Assembly: GCA_905214925.1 (NCBI GenBank)
Contig: CAJMOB010000007.1
Coordinates: 62,001 to 126,000 of the forward strand
Source of the DNA: Scybalomonas sp905214925
Lineage (GTDB): Bacteria; Bacillota; Clostridia; Lachnospirales; Lachnospiraceae
Reading direction: 5' to 3'
DNA: 64,000 nucleotides
The notes below the pieces were generated by a model. That model did no database searches and was not told the origin of the DNA. It was given only the letters and a program-made list of their open reading frames with translations. Below are positions 1 through 8,006 of the stretch, piece after piece (position 1 is the first letter of the stretch; every line of letters starts with the position of its first letter). The position numbers and the translations under genes are program-made.

Positions 1-198
1 TGGGCAGCTCGTAAAGAAGGTAATTTTGCTTCGCAAGCTGCTCGCGCGCGGCAAAGTGCCCATTGCTAGAAGTAACTTAAAGTTGCGAGGAGTGTGTAAT
101 GCACACTTTGTTCTGTGATAGAAAAGTAGCTTTCTAAAATTCGTTTCCTATCATATTAAAAATGTGTGAATGGAGTGGCAATGAACTAGAAGCTATGC
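1..198. other. Left-edge stretch, no gene identified
   Basis: No convincing coding region. A frame open from the left edge to about position 120 has no recognisable protein content, and the first 60 bases are more GC-rich than what follows. The first six bases (TGGGCA) are complementary to TGCCCA at 57-62, so this may be the end of a structured RNA or of a gene lying mostly outside the window. This cannot be decided from here. Confidence 0.3.
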
Positions 199-227
199 TT
201 GCCTTATGCTTAGTTATACGATAAAAT
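199..227 (+). promoter_or_regulatory. Possible sigma-A promoter for the ABC-F gene
   Basis: TTGCCT at 199-204 and TAAAAT at 222-227 are separated by 17 nt. This would give a leader of about 105 nt before the ABC-F start codon at 341. The -35 box is only a partial match, so this is tentative. Confidence 0.4.
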
Positions 228-340
228 GATTGTTGTTATTCTAATAAAAGGTAATGGGATAGCCAATTTTGTTTTATAAAAAATGAATGATAATGATAGG
301 AAAAATAGAGTTTTAACTGAAGGAGGAGATTAAATAGAGT

Positions 341-1894
341 ATGAGTATTTTAAACGTAGAACACTTAAGTCATGGATTCGGGGATCGAGCTATCTTTAAT
401 GATGTATCATTCCGCTTATTAAAAGGAGAACATATTGGACTTGTTGGTGCTAATGGTGAAGGAAAATCTACTTTTATGAATATTGTAACTGGAAAGTTAA
501 TGCCAGATGAGGGAAAAGTAGAGTGGGCAAAAAATGTGCGTGTTGGTTATTTGGATCAGCATACCGTATTGCAACAGGGAATGACCATTCGAGACGTGTT
601 AAAGTCTGCCTTTTCCTTTTTATTTGAATTAGAAGAAAAAATGAATCAAATTTGCGATGAAATGGGCTCCGCAGATGAAGATACGATGATGGCAATGATG
701 GAGGAACTTGGAACCATTCAAGATCTTTTAACGAATCATGATTTCTATTTAATTGATTCTAAAGTAGAAGAAGTAGGACGCGCTTTAGGTCTTACGGATA
801 TTGGTCTTGACCGTGACGTTACGGACTTGTCAGGTGGACAAAGAACAAAAGTGTTATTGGCGAAACTATTGTTAGAAAAGCCAGATATTTTATTACTTGA
901 CGAGCCTACGAACTATTTAGATGAAGGACATATTGAATGGTTAAAACGTTATTTACAGGAATATGAAAGTGCTTTCATCTTAATTTCTCATGATATTCCA
1001 TTTTTAAATAGTGTTGTTAATTTAATTTATCATATGGAAAATCAAGAGTTAAATCGCTATGTTGGTGACTATGATAAATTCCAAGAAGTCTATGCAGTAA
1101 AGAAATCTCAGTTAGAAGCCGCTTATCGAAAACAGCAACAAGAAATTGAAGAATTAAAAGATTTCGTAGCGAGAAATAAAGCGAGAGTTTCCACAAGAAA
1201 TATGGCCATGTCCCGTCAAAAGAAATTAGATAAGATGGAAGTGATTGAGCTTGCAAAAGAAAAGCCAAAGCCAGAGTTTCATTTTAAAGAGGCAAGAGCA
1301 GCTGGAAAAGTTATTTTTGAAACTGAGGACTTGGTGATTGGATATGATAAACCTCTTGCCAAACCAATTAATTTACGAATGGAACGTGGAGAAAAAATCG
1401 CATTAATCGGTGCAAACGGAATTGGAAAATCCACGTTATTAAAGAGTATTTTAGGGTTGATTCCAGCATATTCTGGAAAAAGCCATTTAGGTGATTATTT
1501 ATATCAAGGATATTTTGAGCAGGAGATGACACCAGATAAAAATATCACTTGTATTGAAGAGATTTGGAAGGAATTTCCGTCTTATAGTCAATATGAAGTG
1601 CGTGCAGCTTTAGCCAAATGTGGTCTTACAACAAAACACATTGAGAGCCAAGTTCGCGTATTAAGTGGTGGTGAGCAGGCAAAAGTAAGACTTTGTAAGC
1701 TTATCAATAAAGAGACAAATATTTTATTATTAGATGAGCCAACAAACCATTTAGATGTAGATGCGAAAGAAGAATTAAAACGAGCGTTAAAGGAATATAA
1801 AGGTAGTATTCTTTTGATCTGCCATGAGCCAGAATTTTATCAAGATGTTGTGGATAAAATTTGGAACTTAGAAGAATATTCTCTTCTTGCATAA
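341..1894 (+). CDS. ABC-F family ATPase (ribosome-associated, non-transport)
   Basis: 517-aa protein with two ABC ATPase domains and no membrane segment, the hallmark of the ABC-F family. These act on the ribosome as translation factors or antibiotic-protection proteins. The first Walker A is GANGEGKST (about residue 36), with signature LSGGQ and Walker B LLLDEPTNYLD. The second half has GANGIGKST, LSGGEQ and LLLDEPTNHLD. The two domains are joined by a charged helical linker (about residues 245-325) rich in K, E and R, as expected for the P-site tRNA interaction motif. The AAGGAGGAG ribosome-binding site lies about 10 nt upstream of the ATG. It is a single-gene unit followed by a hairpin. 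Subfamily (housekeeping versus resistance) cannot be assigned from the sequence alone. Confidence 0.9.
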   Translation: MSILNVEHLSHGFGDRAIFNDVSFRLLKGEHIGLVGANGEGKSTFMNIVTGKLMPDEGKVEWAKNVRVGYLDQHTVLQQGMTIRDVLKSAFSFLFELEEKMNQICDEMGSADEDTMMAMMEELGTIQDLLTNHDFYLIDSKVEEVGRALGLTDIGLDRDVTDLSGGQRTKVLLAKLLLEKPDILLLDEPTNYLDEGHIEWLKRYLQEYESAFILISHDIPFLNSVVNLIYHMENQELNRYVGDYDKFQEVYAVKKSQLEAAYRKQQQEIEELKDFVARNKARVSTRNMAMSRQKKLDKMEVIELAKEKPKPEFHFKEARAAGKVIFETEDLVIGYDKPLAKPINLRMERGEKIALIGANGIGKSTLLKSILGLIPAYSGKSHLGDYLYQGYFEQEMTPDKNITCIEEIWKEFPSYSQYEVRAALAKCGLTTKHIESQVRVLSGGEQAKVRLCKLINKETNILLLDEPTNHLDVDAKEELKRALKEYKGSILLICHEPEFYQDVVDKIWNLEEYSLLA

Positions 1895-1931
1895 TAAGAA
1901 GATTGGTAATTAAAATTAAAACATTATTTTT

Positions 1932-1980
1932 TAGGGAAATCATAGTTCGTAAAAAGCTTTCGATTTCCCTATTTGATTTT
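1932..1980 (+). terminator. Hairpin after the ABC-F gene, probable terminator
   Basis: Ten-base arms TAGGGAAATC (1932-1941) and GATTTCCCTA (1962-1971) enclose a 20-nt loop, followed by a T-rich tail (TTTGATTTT). It lies 37 nt after the ABC-F stop codon. Confidence 0.6.
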
Positions 1981-1998
1981 CTAAACATAGTATTATTT

Positions 1999-2027
1999 TT
2001 TACAAATGCGTAAGGATATGCTATAAT
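1999..2027 (+). promoter_or_regulatory. Sigma-A promoter for gdpP-rplI-dnaB
   Basis: TTTACA (1999-2004) and a perfect TATAAT (2022-2027) are separated by 17 nt. The box is followed by a short leader with an imperfect inverted repeat (CAAAGA ... TTCTTTG) before the gdpP ribosome-binding site. Confidence 0.75.
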
Positions 2028-2083
2028 GTTCGCAAAGAGCGGGATAATGTTCCTATTGTTCTTTGGAATATTGGAGGTTAAAA

Positions 2084-4132
2084 ATGAATGATAAAAAAAT
2101 ATTGAGCTGGCAGATAGAGAAGTTCTTAAAGAATCCGATTCTTTCAGCGATATTGCTCTTGATGATGGTGGGAATTTTATTTTCTCAAAGTACAAAATCA
2201 GGAGTTATTGCAACCGTTTTTGTGGTCATTTATATAGGAATCCTCGTAACATATTATATTAAATTAAAGCCTGAAATTATGGCAGAACTTGTACAATTTG
2301 CGGTTGAGCATGGGCAAGTTCAAAAACAATTATTAAAGGATTTATCATTGCCTTATATTCTAACCGACTTAGAGGGAGGAATTTTATGGTATAACAATGA
2401 ATTTAAAGAGATGATCACAAAAGACGATTGGAAGTCAAAAAATCATGTACAAAAGATATTTAATGAACTGTCCAAAGACACATTTCCAGAAGAGGGAGAA
2501 AAAAATAAAGTTCCTTTGCTCTATAATGAAAAATTTTATAGTGTGGAAATGAAACGAGTTTGTGTAGAAGGTTTGATCAATAAAGAAGAAAGCGGAAAAG
2601 AAGAAGTGGAAGCCAATTCTATGATCGCCTTTTATTTCTTCAATGAAACCGAATTACAGCATTATATTAAAGAGAACAAAGAACAACGGCTCGTCGCAGG
2701 TCTGATTTATATTGATAACTATGAAGAAGTCCTCGATAGTATTGAAGAGGTGAGGCAGTCACTGTTAGTCGCCCTCATCGATCGAAAAATTAATAAATAT
2801 ATGCAAAATGTAGATGCTATTTGTAAGAAGCTTGAGAAGGATAAGTTTATCGTTGTTTTTCAACAAAAATATTTGCCACAGCTTCAGTCTACGAAGTTTT
2901 CTATTTTGGATGAAATAAGAGCCATTAATATTGGAAATGAGTTGGCGGTTACTTTAAGTATTAGTTTAGGAATCAATAGCACTACTTATACACAGGCATA
3001 TGAATCTGCACGAGTTGCTATGGACTTAGCCCTTGGACGTGGTGGAGATCAAGCAGTTGTAAAAGATGGAGATAAGATTTCCTACTACGGTGGTAAGACC
3101 CAAGTTGTGGAGAAGAGTACTCGAGTAAAAGCAAGGGTAAAAGCCCATGCTTTAAGAGAAATTATGGAAACAAAAGATGAAGTTGTCATTATGGGGCATC
3201 GATTTCCAGATGTGGATTCTATTGGAGCTGCATTAGGAATTTATCGTTTGGCAAAAACCCTTGATAAAAAAGCACACATTGTTATTAATGAAGCAACGAT
3301 TTCCATTCGACCAATTTTAAATAATTTTATGGAAGATGATTCTTATGAAGAGGATTTATTTATTGATAGCGCAGAAGCAATTAATTTGACCAAGTCTTCC
3401 ACTTTATTAGTCGTAGTCGATGTAAATCGTCCAAGTTATACGGAATGTCCTGAATTATTAGAGTTGGCAAAGAGCATTGTTGTTTTTGATCATCATCGAC
3501 AAACAAGTGAGATCATTGGCAATGCGATTTTATCTTATATTGAACCATATGCATCCTCATCTTGTGAGATGGTAGCAGAAATTCTTCAATATATTCCAGA
3601 TAAGCCAAAATTAAAGCCAATTGAAGCGGATGCCATGTATTCAGGTATGCTTGTGGATACGGATAATTTTGTTACAAAAACAGGAGTTCGTACTTTTGAG
3701 GCAGCAGCATTTTTAAAGAGAAATGGGGCTGATGTGGTCCGCGTAAGAAAGATGTTTCGAAATAGTATGGAAAATTATAAACTTCGAGCGGAAGTTATTC
3801 GTCAAGCCGAAGTTTATTTAGATGAGTTTGCTATTTCTATTATGCCAAGCGATGGAGTGGATAGCCCAAATGTGCTTGCCGCACAGGCAGCAAATGAACT
3901 TCTTGATATCGAAGGTATACGTGCATCTTTTGTTATGACAGAGATTGGAAAACAGATCTTTATTAGTGCTCGTTCGATTGATGATGTAAATGTTCAGATC
4001 ATTATGGAAAAATTAGGAGGCGGTGGCCATTTAAATGTGGCAGGAGCACAACTTTCGGATGAGACAATAGATGGAGCTGTTAGCCAGTTAAAATTAATAC
4101 TTGATACTATGAAAACAGAAGGAGATATTTAA
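2084..4132 (+). CDS. gdpP: c-di-AMP phosphodiesterase GdpP (PAS / degenerate GGDEF / DHH-DHHA1)
   Basis: Predicted membrane-bound enzyme that hydrolyses cyclic di-AMP to pApA. Two membrane segments sit at about residues 17-35 and 39-59. They are followed by a PAS-like region, a GGDEF-like domain with no intact GGDEF motif, and a DHH domain. The latter shows GHRFPDVDSIG (about 370), VDVNR and DHHR (about 468), then a DHHA1 domain with GGGGH (about 645). This order matches Bacillus GdpP/YybT. The start at 2084 is chosen because GGAGG lies 6 nt upstream; an upstream in-frame ATG at 2063 has no such site. The stop is one base before the rplI start, and gdpP-rplI-dnaB is a conserved Firmicute unit. 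Confidence 0.93.
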   Translation: MNDKKILSWQIEKFLKNPILSAILLLMMVGILFSQSTKSGVIATVFVVIYIGILVTYYIKLKPEIMAELVQFAVEHGQVQKQLLKDLSLPYILTDLEGGILWYNNEFKEMITKDDWKSKNHVQKIFNELSKDTFPEEGEKNKVPLLYNEKFYSVEMKRVCVEGLINKEESGKEEVEANSMIAFYFFNETELQHYIKENKEQRLVAGLIYIDNYEEVLDSIEEVRQSLLVALIDRKINKYMQNVDAICKKLEKDKFIVVFQQKYLPQLQSTKFSILDEIRAINIGNELAVTLSISLGINSTTYTQAYESARVAMDLALGRGGDQAVVKDGDKISYYGGKTQVVEKSTRVKARVKAHALREIMETKDEVVIMGHRFPDVDSIGAALGIYRLAKTLDKKAHIVINEATISIRPILNNFMEDDSYEEDLFIDSAEAINLTKSSTLLVVVDVNRPSYTECPELLELAKSIVVFDHHRQTSEIIGNAILSYIEPYASSSCEMVAEILQYIPDKPKLKPIEADAMYSGMLVDTDNFVTKTGVRTFEAAAFLKRNGADVVRVRKMFRNSMENYKLRAEVIRQAEVYLDEFAISIMPSDGVDSPNVLAAQAANELLDIEGIRASFVMTEIGKQIFISARSIDDVNVQIIMEKLGGGGHLNVAGAQLSDETIDGAVSQLKLILDTMKTEGDI

Positions 4133-4133
4133 G

Positions 4134-4580
4134 ATGAAAGTTATTTTATTAGAAGACGTAAAGAGCTTAGGTAAAAAAGGGGAACTTGTAAATGTAAATG
4201 ACGGATATGCTCGTAATTTCATTTTACCTAAAAAATTAGGATTAGAAGCCAATGCAAAAAACTTAAATGATCTAAAATTGCAAAAGGCAAACAGTGAAAA
4301 AATTGCTGCAGAACAATTAGCAGAAGCACAAAAATTAGCAGAAGAAATGAAAGAAATGCAGATTAAAGTAGCGATTAAGACAGGAGAAGGTGGGAAAACA
4401 TTTGGCTCTATCTCTACAAAGGAAATCGCTCAAGCTGCAAAAGCTCAGTTAAATTTAGAGTTAGATAAGAAAAAAATGCAATTAGATGATGCCATTAAAA
4501 CAGTAGGGACTCATATGGTGCCAATTAAATTACATCCTAAAGTAACAGCCTCTTTAAAGGTGATTGTAGAAGGCAAGTAG
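4134..4580 (+). CDS. rplI: 50S ribosomal protein L9
   Basis: 148-aa protein, the usual length for L9, which binds 23S rRNA at the base of the L1 stalk. The N-terminal domain begins MKVILLEDVKSLGKKG and contains the conserved VNVNDGYARNFILPK segment. A long charged helix follows, then a C-terminal globular domain ending in a lysine-rich strand. An AAGGAG site overlaps the end of gdpP, so translation is probably coupled to it. dnaB follows after a single base. Start and identity are unambiguous. Confidence 0.97.
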   Translation: MKVILLEDVKSLGKKGELVNVNDGYARNFILPKKLGLEANAKNLNDLKLQKANSEKIAAEQLAEAQKLAEEMKEMQIKVAIKTGEGGKTFGSISTKEIAQAAKAQLNLELDKKKMQLDDAIKTVGTHMVPIKLHPKVTASLKVIVEGK

Positions 4581-4581
4581 G

Positions 4582-5913
4582 ATGGACGAGGCATTTATCA
4601 AAAAAATTCAACCACATAGTCTTGAAGCAGAACAGTCAGTTATCGGCTCTATGATTATGGACCGAGATGCCATTGTTGTTGTATCCGATATTTTAACAAA
4701 AGAGGACTTTTATCAAGGGCAGTATGGGATTTTATATGAAGCCATGGTTGAGCTCTATAATGAGGGAAAACCAGTGGATCTTGTAACCCTTCAAAATAAG
4801 TTAAAAGAAAAAGAAGTACCAGATAGCATTAGTAATTTATCTTATATTAAAGATCTCGTTTTATCTGTTCCGACAGCTGCCAATGCAAAACAATATGCAT
4901 TAATCGTGCGTGATAAAGCCACATTAAGACGTCTCATTAAGGTGACAGAGGATATTGCTAATGATTGTTACCTTGATAAAGAAGAAGTAGATACAATTTT
5001 AGAAAAGACAGAAAAAGATATTTTTCATTTGCTTCAAAATCGAGCGGGAGAACAAGAATTTGTTCCTATCAGGGAGATCGTTTTAAATTCCTTAGATACC
5101 ATTGAAATGGCTGCCAAAAACAAAGGAAAAGTCACAGGTGTTCCGACAGGATTTTTGGATTTAGATGCAAAGCTTACAGGCTTGCACGGAGGAGAATTGT
5201 TGCTTGTGGCAGCTCGTCCTGCTATGGGAAAAACTGCTTTTGTCTTAAATATTGCACAACACGTTGTGTTTCGTGAAAATATTCCGACGGCAATTTTCAG
5301 TCTTGAAATGTCAAAGGAGCAGCTTGTAACCCGTTTACTAGCTAGTGAGTCTATGGTAGATTCTCAAAATCTTCGTACTGGTAACTTACAGGATCAAGAA
5401 TGGGAAAAGTTGATGGAAAGTGCAGGAATTATCGGTAATTCCAATTTAATTATTGATGATACACCTGGAATCACCATTTCCGAATTGCGTTCGAAATGTC
5501 GAAGATTTAAACAAGCAAATGGGCTTGGTTTAATTATTATTGACTACTTACAGTTAATGATTGGTGGAAAGCGTTCAGAATCAAGACAGCAAGAAATTGC
5601 GGAGATTTCACGTTCTTTAAAGGCATTAGCAAGGGAGCTTGAAGTGCCAATTATCGCTTTATCCCAGTTGAGCCGTGCGGTAGAATCTAGGCCAGATCAT
5701 AAGCCAATGTTATCTGACCTTCGTGAGTCTGGTTCTATTGAACAGGATGCCGACGTGGTTATGTTTATTTATCGTGATGAATATTATAATCCAGATTCTG
5801 AAAAAAAAGGAATTGCTGAAATCATTGTGGCAAAGCAAAGAAGTGGTTCTACTGGTTCTGTGGAATTAGTATGGCTTGGACAATATACGAAGTTTGCAAA
5901 TAAAGCGAGATAA
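4582..5913 (+). CDS. dnaB: Replicative DNA helicase DnaB (Bacillus DnaC)
   Basis: 443-aa hexameric 5'-3' helicase that unwinds DNA at the replication fork. The N-terminal DnaB domain (about 1-110) includes HSLEAEQSVIGSM. The C-terminal RecA-type ATPase has Walker A ARPAMGKTAF (about 210), Walker B IIIDYLQLM (about 318), and the DLRESGSIEQDADVV segment. The length is normal and there is no intein. The ATG lies one base after the rplI stop codon, so it is cotranscribed with gdpP and rplI. The helicase loader genes (dnaC/dnaI type and dnaD) are elsewhere in this window, at about 36-38 kb. Confidence 0.96.
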   Translation: MDEAFIKKIQPHSLEAEQSVIGSMIMDRDAIVVVSDILTKEDFYQGQYGILYEAMVELYNEGKPVDLVTLQNKLKEKEVPDSISNLSYIKDLVLSVPTAANAKQYALIVRDKATLRRLIKVTEDIANDCYLDKEEVDTILEKTEKDIFHLLQNRAGEQEFVPIREIVLNSLDTIEMAAKNKGKVTGVPTGFLDLDAKLTGLHGGELLLVAARPAMGKTAFVLNIAQHVVFRENIPTAIFSLEMSKEQLVTRLLASESMVDSQNLRTGNLQDQEWEKLMESAGIIGNSNLIIDDTPGITISELRSKCRRFKQANGLGLIIIDYLQLMIGGKRSESRQQEIAEISRSLKALARELEVPIIALSQLSRAVESRPDHKPMLSDLRESGSIEQDADVVMFIYRDEYYNPDSEKKGIAEIIVAKQRSGSTGSVELVWLGQYTKFANKAR

Positions 5914-5953
5914 GAATGCTCAGGATGATTTTTTATTTGCGTGTAAGGCATAA

Positions 5954-6031
5954 GTCAAGCAGAAATGCTTGCATTTCTATTTGACCCCGCCCACTAACGT
6001 GAGAAGTTCGCAAAGCGTGCTTCTCATAGTT
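5954..6031 (+). repeat. Dispersed two-hairpin repeat, copy 1
   Basis: The first hairpin is formed by 5954-5968 and 5971-5985 (GTCAAGCAGAAATGC against GCATTTCTATTTGAC, 13 of 15 paired). The second, 6001-6025, has arms GAGAAG and CTTCTC around TTCGCAAAGCGTG, followed by ATAGTT. The second hairpin matches copies at 9.3, 22.3, 59.1 and 60.8 kb. It lies just after dnaB. Confidence 0.75.
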
Positions 6032-6070
6032 TGGTATGAATTCTTAAGTGCATTAATTGTCAAATATTAG

Positions 6071-6108
6071 ACGGAGAAGTTCGAAAAAGAGGATTTCTCC
6101 GTTTTTTT
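6071..6108 (+). terminator. Intrinsic terminator after dnaB, repeat-derived
   Basis: Arms ACGGAGAA (6071-6078) and TTCTCCGT (6095-6102) are followed by a run of seven T. The left arm and loop (GAGAAGTTCG) look like the second hairpin of the dispersed repeat, so this may be a repeat copy working as a terminator for the gdpP-rplI-dnaB unit. Confidence 0.75.
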
Positions 6109-6143
6109 GTGCCATTTCGTCTGAAATTAGAAGACGGTATTCG

Positions 6144-6172
6144 TTGAGAGGAAGGGGTATGTCCACTATAAT
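6144..6172 (+). promoter_or_regulatory. Sigma-A promoter for the MerR-like gene
   Basis: TTGAGA (6144-6149) and TATAAT (6167-6172) with a 17-nt spacer, about 67 nt upstream of the start codon. Confidence 0.65.
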
Positions 6173-6238
6173 AAAAAATAGCGAAGAAAGAGAATCGTGA
6201 ATATAAGAATGTAAACTAAGACGGAGGGTGAAGAACAT

Positions 6239-6928
6239 ATGAAAGAAAGACGATATATGATTTCTGATGCATCAAAAAGATTAGAAGTGGAACCTCATGT
6301 ATTAAGATACTGGGAAGAAGAGCTTAAGATGGAAATCTCAAGGGACGATATGGGGCGTCGATGTTATTCTGAGCAAGATATCCGAGTGCTAGAATGTGTA
6401 AAAGAGTTAAAGCAAAATGGATTTCAATTAAAGGCAATTAAACTGATGATGCCAGATTTGGATTTTAGTAATGAACATGGAATTAAAGAAATATTAGGTA
6501 AAAAAGATGAGTGGAATGAGAAAGCAGAACAGGAGGAGGAAGTTGTGATCAAAAAAAGCAAGAATACGAAAAAAGTCCAAGAAAAAAATAAAGAATTGAT
6601 TGCGATTGTAGAGCCAAAAGATCTCGTAGAATCGGTAGAAGACGGTAGAATGGATCAGTTTCAAATGGTGATGAATAAGATTATAGCCAATGCGTTATTG
6701 ACAAACAATGAAATTTTAGGACAAGCCATTAGCGATCACGTGACAGAACGTGTATTAAAGGAAATGGATTATCAATTCCGAGTCCAAGAAGAGCAAGAAG
6801 AGCAGAGATTTAAGAAGTTGGATGAAACCATTCGAAATCGACAGCAGGCCAGATTGGAAGCAGCTGCTACATTAGAGCCTAGTAAAAAGAAAATGAAAAA
6901 GAAGAGAAAGAGATTCTTTTTAAAATAA
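6239..6928 (+). CDS. MerR-type HTH protein with coiled-coil C-terminus
   Basis: 229-aa DNA-binding protein. The N-terminal 70 residues form a MerR winged helix (SDASKRLEVEPHVLRYWEEE, then GRRCYSEQDIRVL). The middle is lysine-rich and probably flexible. Residues of about 135-215 are strongly helical and E/Q/R-rich, and the end is a basic tail (KKKMKKKRKRFFLK). There is no cysteine-based metal site in the effector region, so it is not a classical metal sensor. The arrangement resembles RacA/DUF3967-type MerR proteins, which bind DNA and self-associate by coiled coil, but the specific role is unknown. GGAGGG lies 10 nt upstream of the ATG at 6239. An internal ATG at 6257 is a weaker alternative start. 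Confidence 0.75.
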   Translation: MKERRYMISDASKRLEVEPHVLRYWEEELKMEISRDDMGRRCYSEQDIRVLECVKELKQNGFQLKAIKLMMPDLDFSNEHGIKEILGKKDEWNEKAEQEEEVVIKKSKNTKKVQEKNKELIAIVEPKDLVESVEDGRMDQFQMVMNKIIANALLTNNEILGQAISDHVTERVLKEMDYQFRVQEEQEEQRFKKLDETIRNRQQARLEAAATLEPSKKKMKKKRKRFFLK

Positions 6929-7030
6929 ATAATTAGGAAGAGCTTAGATATAAATTCTAGGTAGAGAGTTGAAAATACATAAAGAGTTTAGAGAAAAGAT
7001 TGAATGGGGAAATTCCAGATAGAAAAAGAC

Positions 7031-7068
7031 AAAAAAAGAAGATTGGATCGGATCCAATCTTCTTTTTT
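7031..7068. terminator. Bidirectional intrinsic terminator
   Basis: A near-perfect palindrome centred at 7050 (AAGAAGATTGGATC / GATCCAATCTTCTT), with A-tract on the left and T-tract on the right. It therefore works in both directions between the converging MerR-like gene and ferredoxin gene. Confidence 0.9.
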
Positions 7069-7091
7069 CAGCTTTGTTCAAATAGTGAAAA

Positions 7092-7262
7092 TTAAGCTTC
7101 GCTGATTGCTCCTGTTGGGCAAGTTCCAGCACAAGTTCCGCAATCGATGCAAGAATCAGCGTCGATAACGTACTGTCCGTCTCCTTCACTAATTGCTCCA
7201 ACTGGACAATCTCCAGCGCAAGCTCCACACATTACACAGCTGTCAGAAATTACATATGCCAT
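7092..7262 (-). CDS. 2[4Fe-4S] ferredoxin, clostridial type
   Basis: 56-aa electron carrier. Two classic CxxCxxCxxxCP motifs are present: Cys9/12/15/19 (CVMCGACAGDCP) and Cys38/41/44/48 (CIDCGTCAGTCP), the arrangement of clostridial low-potential ferredoxins that exchange electrons with PFOR, hydrogenase or Rnf. The start is the ATG at 7262, preceded by GGAGGA. It is monocistronic, between a bidirectional terminator and a divergent gene. The length and spacing are exactly those of the family, so confidence is high; the redox partner cannot be told. Confidence 0.96.
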   Translation of the reverse strand: MAYVISDSCVMCGACAGDCPVGAISEGDGQYVIDADSCIDCGTCAGTCPTGAISEA

Positions 7263-7391
7263 TGTAGTATCCTCCTTAAATCTTGTACTTTGTTCTATCT
7301 ATCTATGTTCTACGTGAAAGTAATTGTCATGTAAAATCGTTTCTGTTTTTATATGACGTCTGCTTCCCATCATTCCCATAGACTTACCTAT

Positions 7392-7420
7392 ATTTTAATA
7401 CAGTTATTCTGTTATAGCAA
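7392..7420 (-). promoter_or_regulatory. Possible sigma-A promoter for the ferredoxin gene
   Basis: On the minus strand, TTGCTA (7420-7415) and TAAAAT (7397-7392) are 17 nt apart. This gives a leader of about 125 nt. Otherwise the intergenic stretch 7263-7613 holds only the divergent promoter listed next. Confidence 0.45.
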
Positions 7421-7551
7421 GTACAAAATAGAGGAGAAATTGAACAAAATTTAGTACAGAAGTGAAAAATATAAATTAATGAGAAATTTTTTCGATTAGC
7501 AAAAAGAGGTAGGGAAAAATTGTATATTAGGAAGAACTTCTGTGATGCTTC

Positions 7552-7580
7552 TTGAATTCTTGGGAAGAATATATTATACT
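7552..7580 (+). promoter_or_regulatory. Sigma-A promoter for the DUF1858 gene
   Basis: TTGAAT (7552-7557) and TATACT (7575-7580), 17-nt spacer, about 30 nt upstream of the start codon. Confidence 0.65.
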
Positions 7581-7613
7581 GAAAAAAGATTATATAGATA
7601 GGAGGAATTTTTC

Positions 7614-7823
7614 ATGCCACAGATCACAAAAGATATGATTATTGCAGAAATCATCAGCATTGATGAAAATCTTGCAGCAGTATTAATGGCTTCTGGTATG
7701 CACTGCATCGGTTGCCCATCTGCTCAAGGAGAATCTTTAGAAGAAGCAGCTATGGTTCATGGAATGGACGCTGATAAATTAGTGGATACATTAAATGAAT
7801 ATTTAGCAACAAAAGCAAACTAA
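7614..7823 (+). CDS. DUF1858 domain small protein (CxxC, putative redox)
   Basis: 69-aa protein covering a whole DUF1858 domain, a family annotated as hybrid-cluster-associated or disulfide-type. It begins MPQITKDMIIAEIISID and contains ASGMHCIGCPSAQGESLEEA with Cys31 and Cys34 as a CxxC pair. Homologues are common in anaerobes as stand-alone genes, and no reaction has been firmly assigned to them. The AGGAGG site lies 8 nt upstream of the ATG. It is a single-gene unit with its own promoter and a bidirectional terminator. The nearby ferredoxin suggests only a general redox context. Confidence 0.85.
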   Translation: MPQITKDMIIAEIISIDENLAAVLMASGMHCIGCPSAQGESLEEAAMVHGMDADKLVDTLNEYLATKAN

Positions 7824-7857
7824 TAATAAAAAGTTTGTAGTATAGGTATTTAATTTC

Positions 7858-7893
7858 TATGAAAAGTATCCTATGGATACTTTTCATCGGTTA
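7858..7893 (+). repeat. Dispersed hairpin repeat, copy 2 (second hairpin only)
   Basis: ATGAAAAGTATCC / GGATACTTTTCAT with ATCGGTT after it, matching the second hairpin of the dispersed family with compensating changes in both arms. It lies just after the DUF1858 gene. Confidence 0.6.
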
Positions 7894-7894
7894 T

Positions 7895-7934
7895 AAAAAA
7901 GACTGAACAAATAACATATTGTTCAGTCTTTTTT
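7895..7934. terminator. Bidirectional intrinsic terminator
   Basis: AAAAAAGACTGAACAA (7895-7910) pairs with the region ending at 7934 (TTGTTCAGTCTTTTTT). It serves both the DUF1858 gene (+) and mecA (-). Confidence 0.9.
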
Positions 7935-8006
7935 GTATCATGTTATCCATGATTTTTCTTTATTCGTTGTAATAAAAACGACAAAACTGTCACTAGAATC
8001 AGTCGC

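Noticed and set aside
144..303. Perfect 11-nt inverted repeat (TTTCCTATCAT at 144-154, ATGATAGGAAA at 293-303) flanking the ABC-F leader
   Set aside because: The arms are 138 nt apart in AT-rich DNA. The left arm lies upstream of the likely transcription start, so it would not be in the mRNA.
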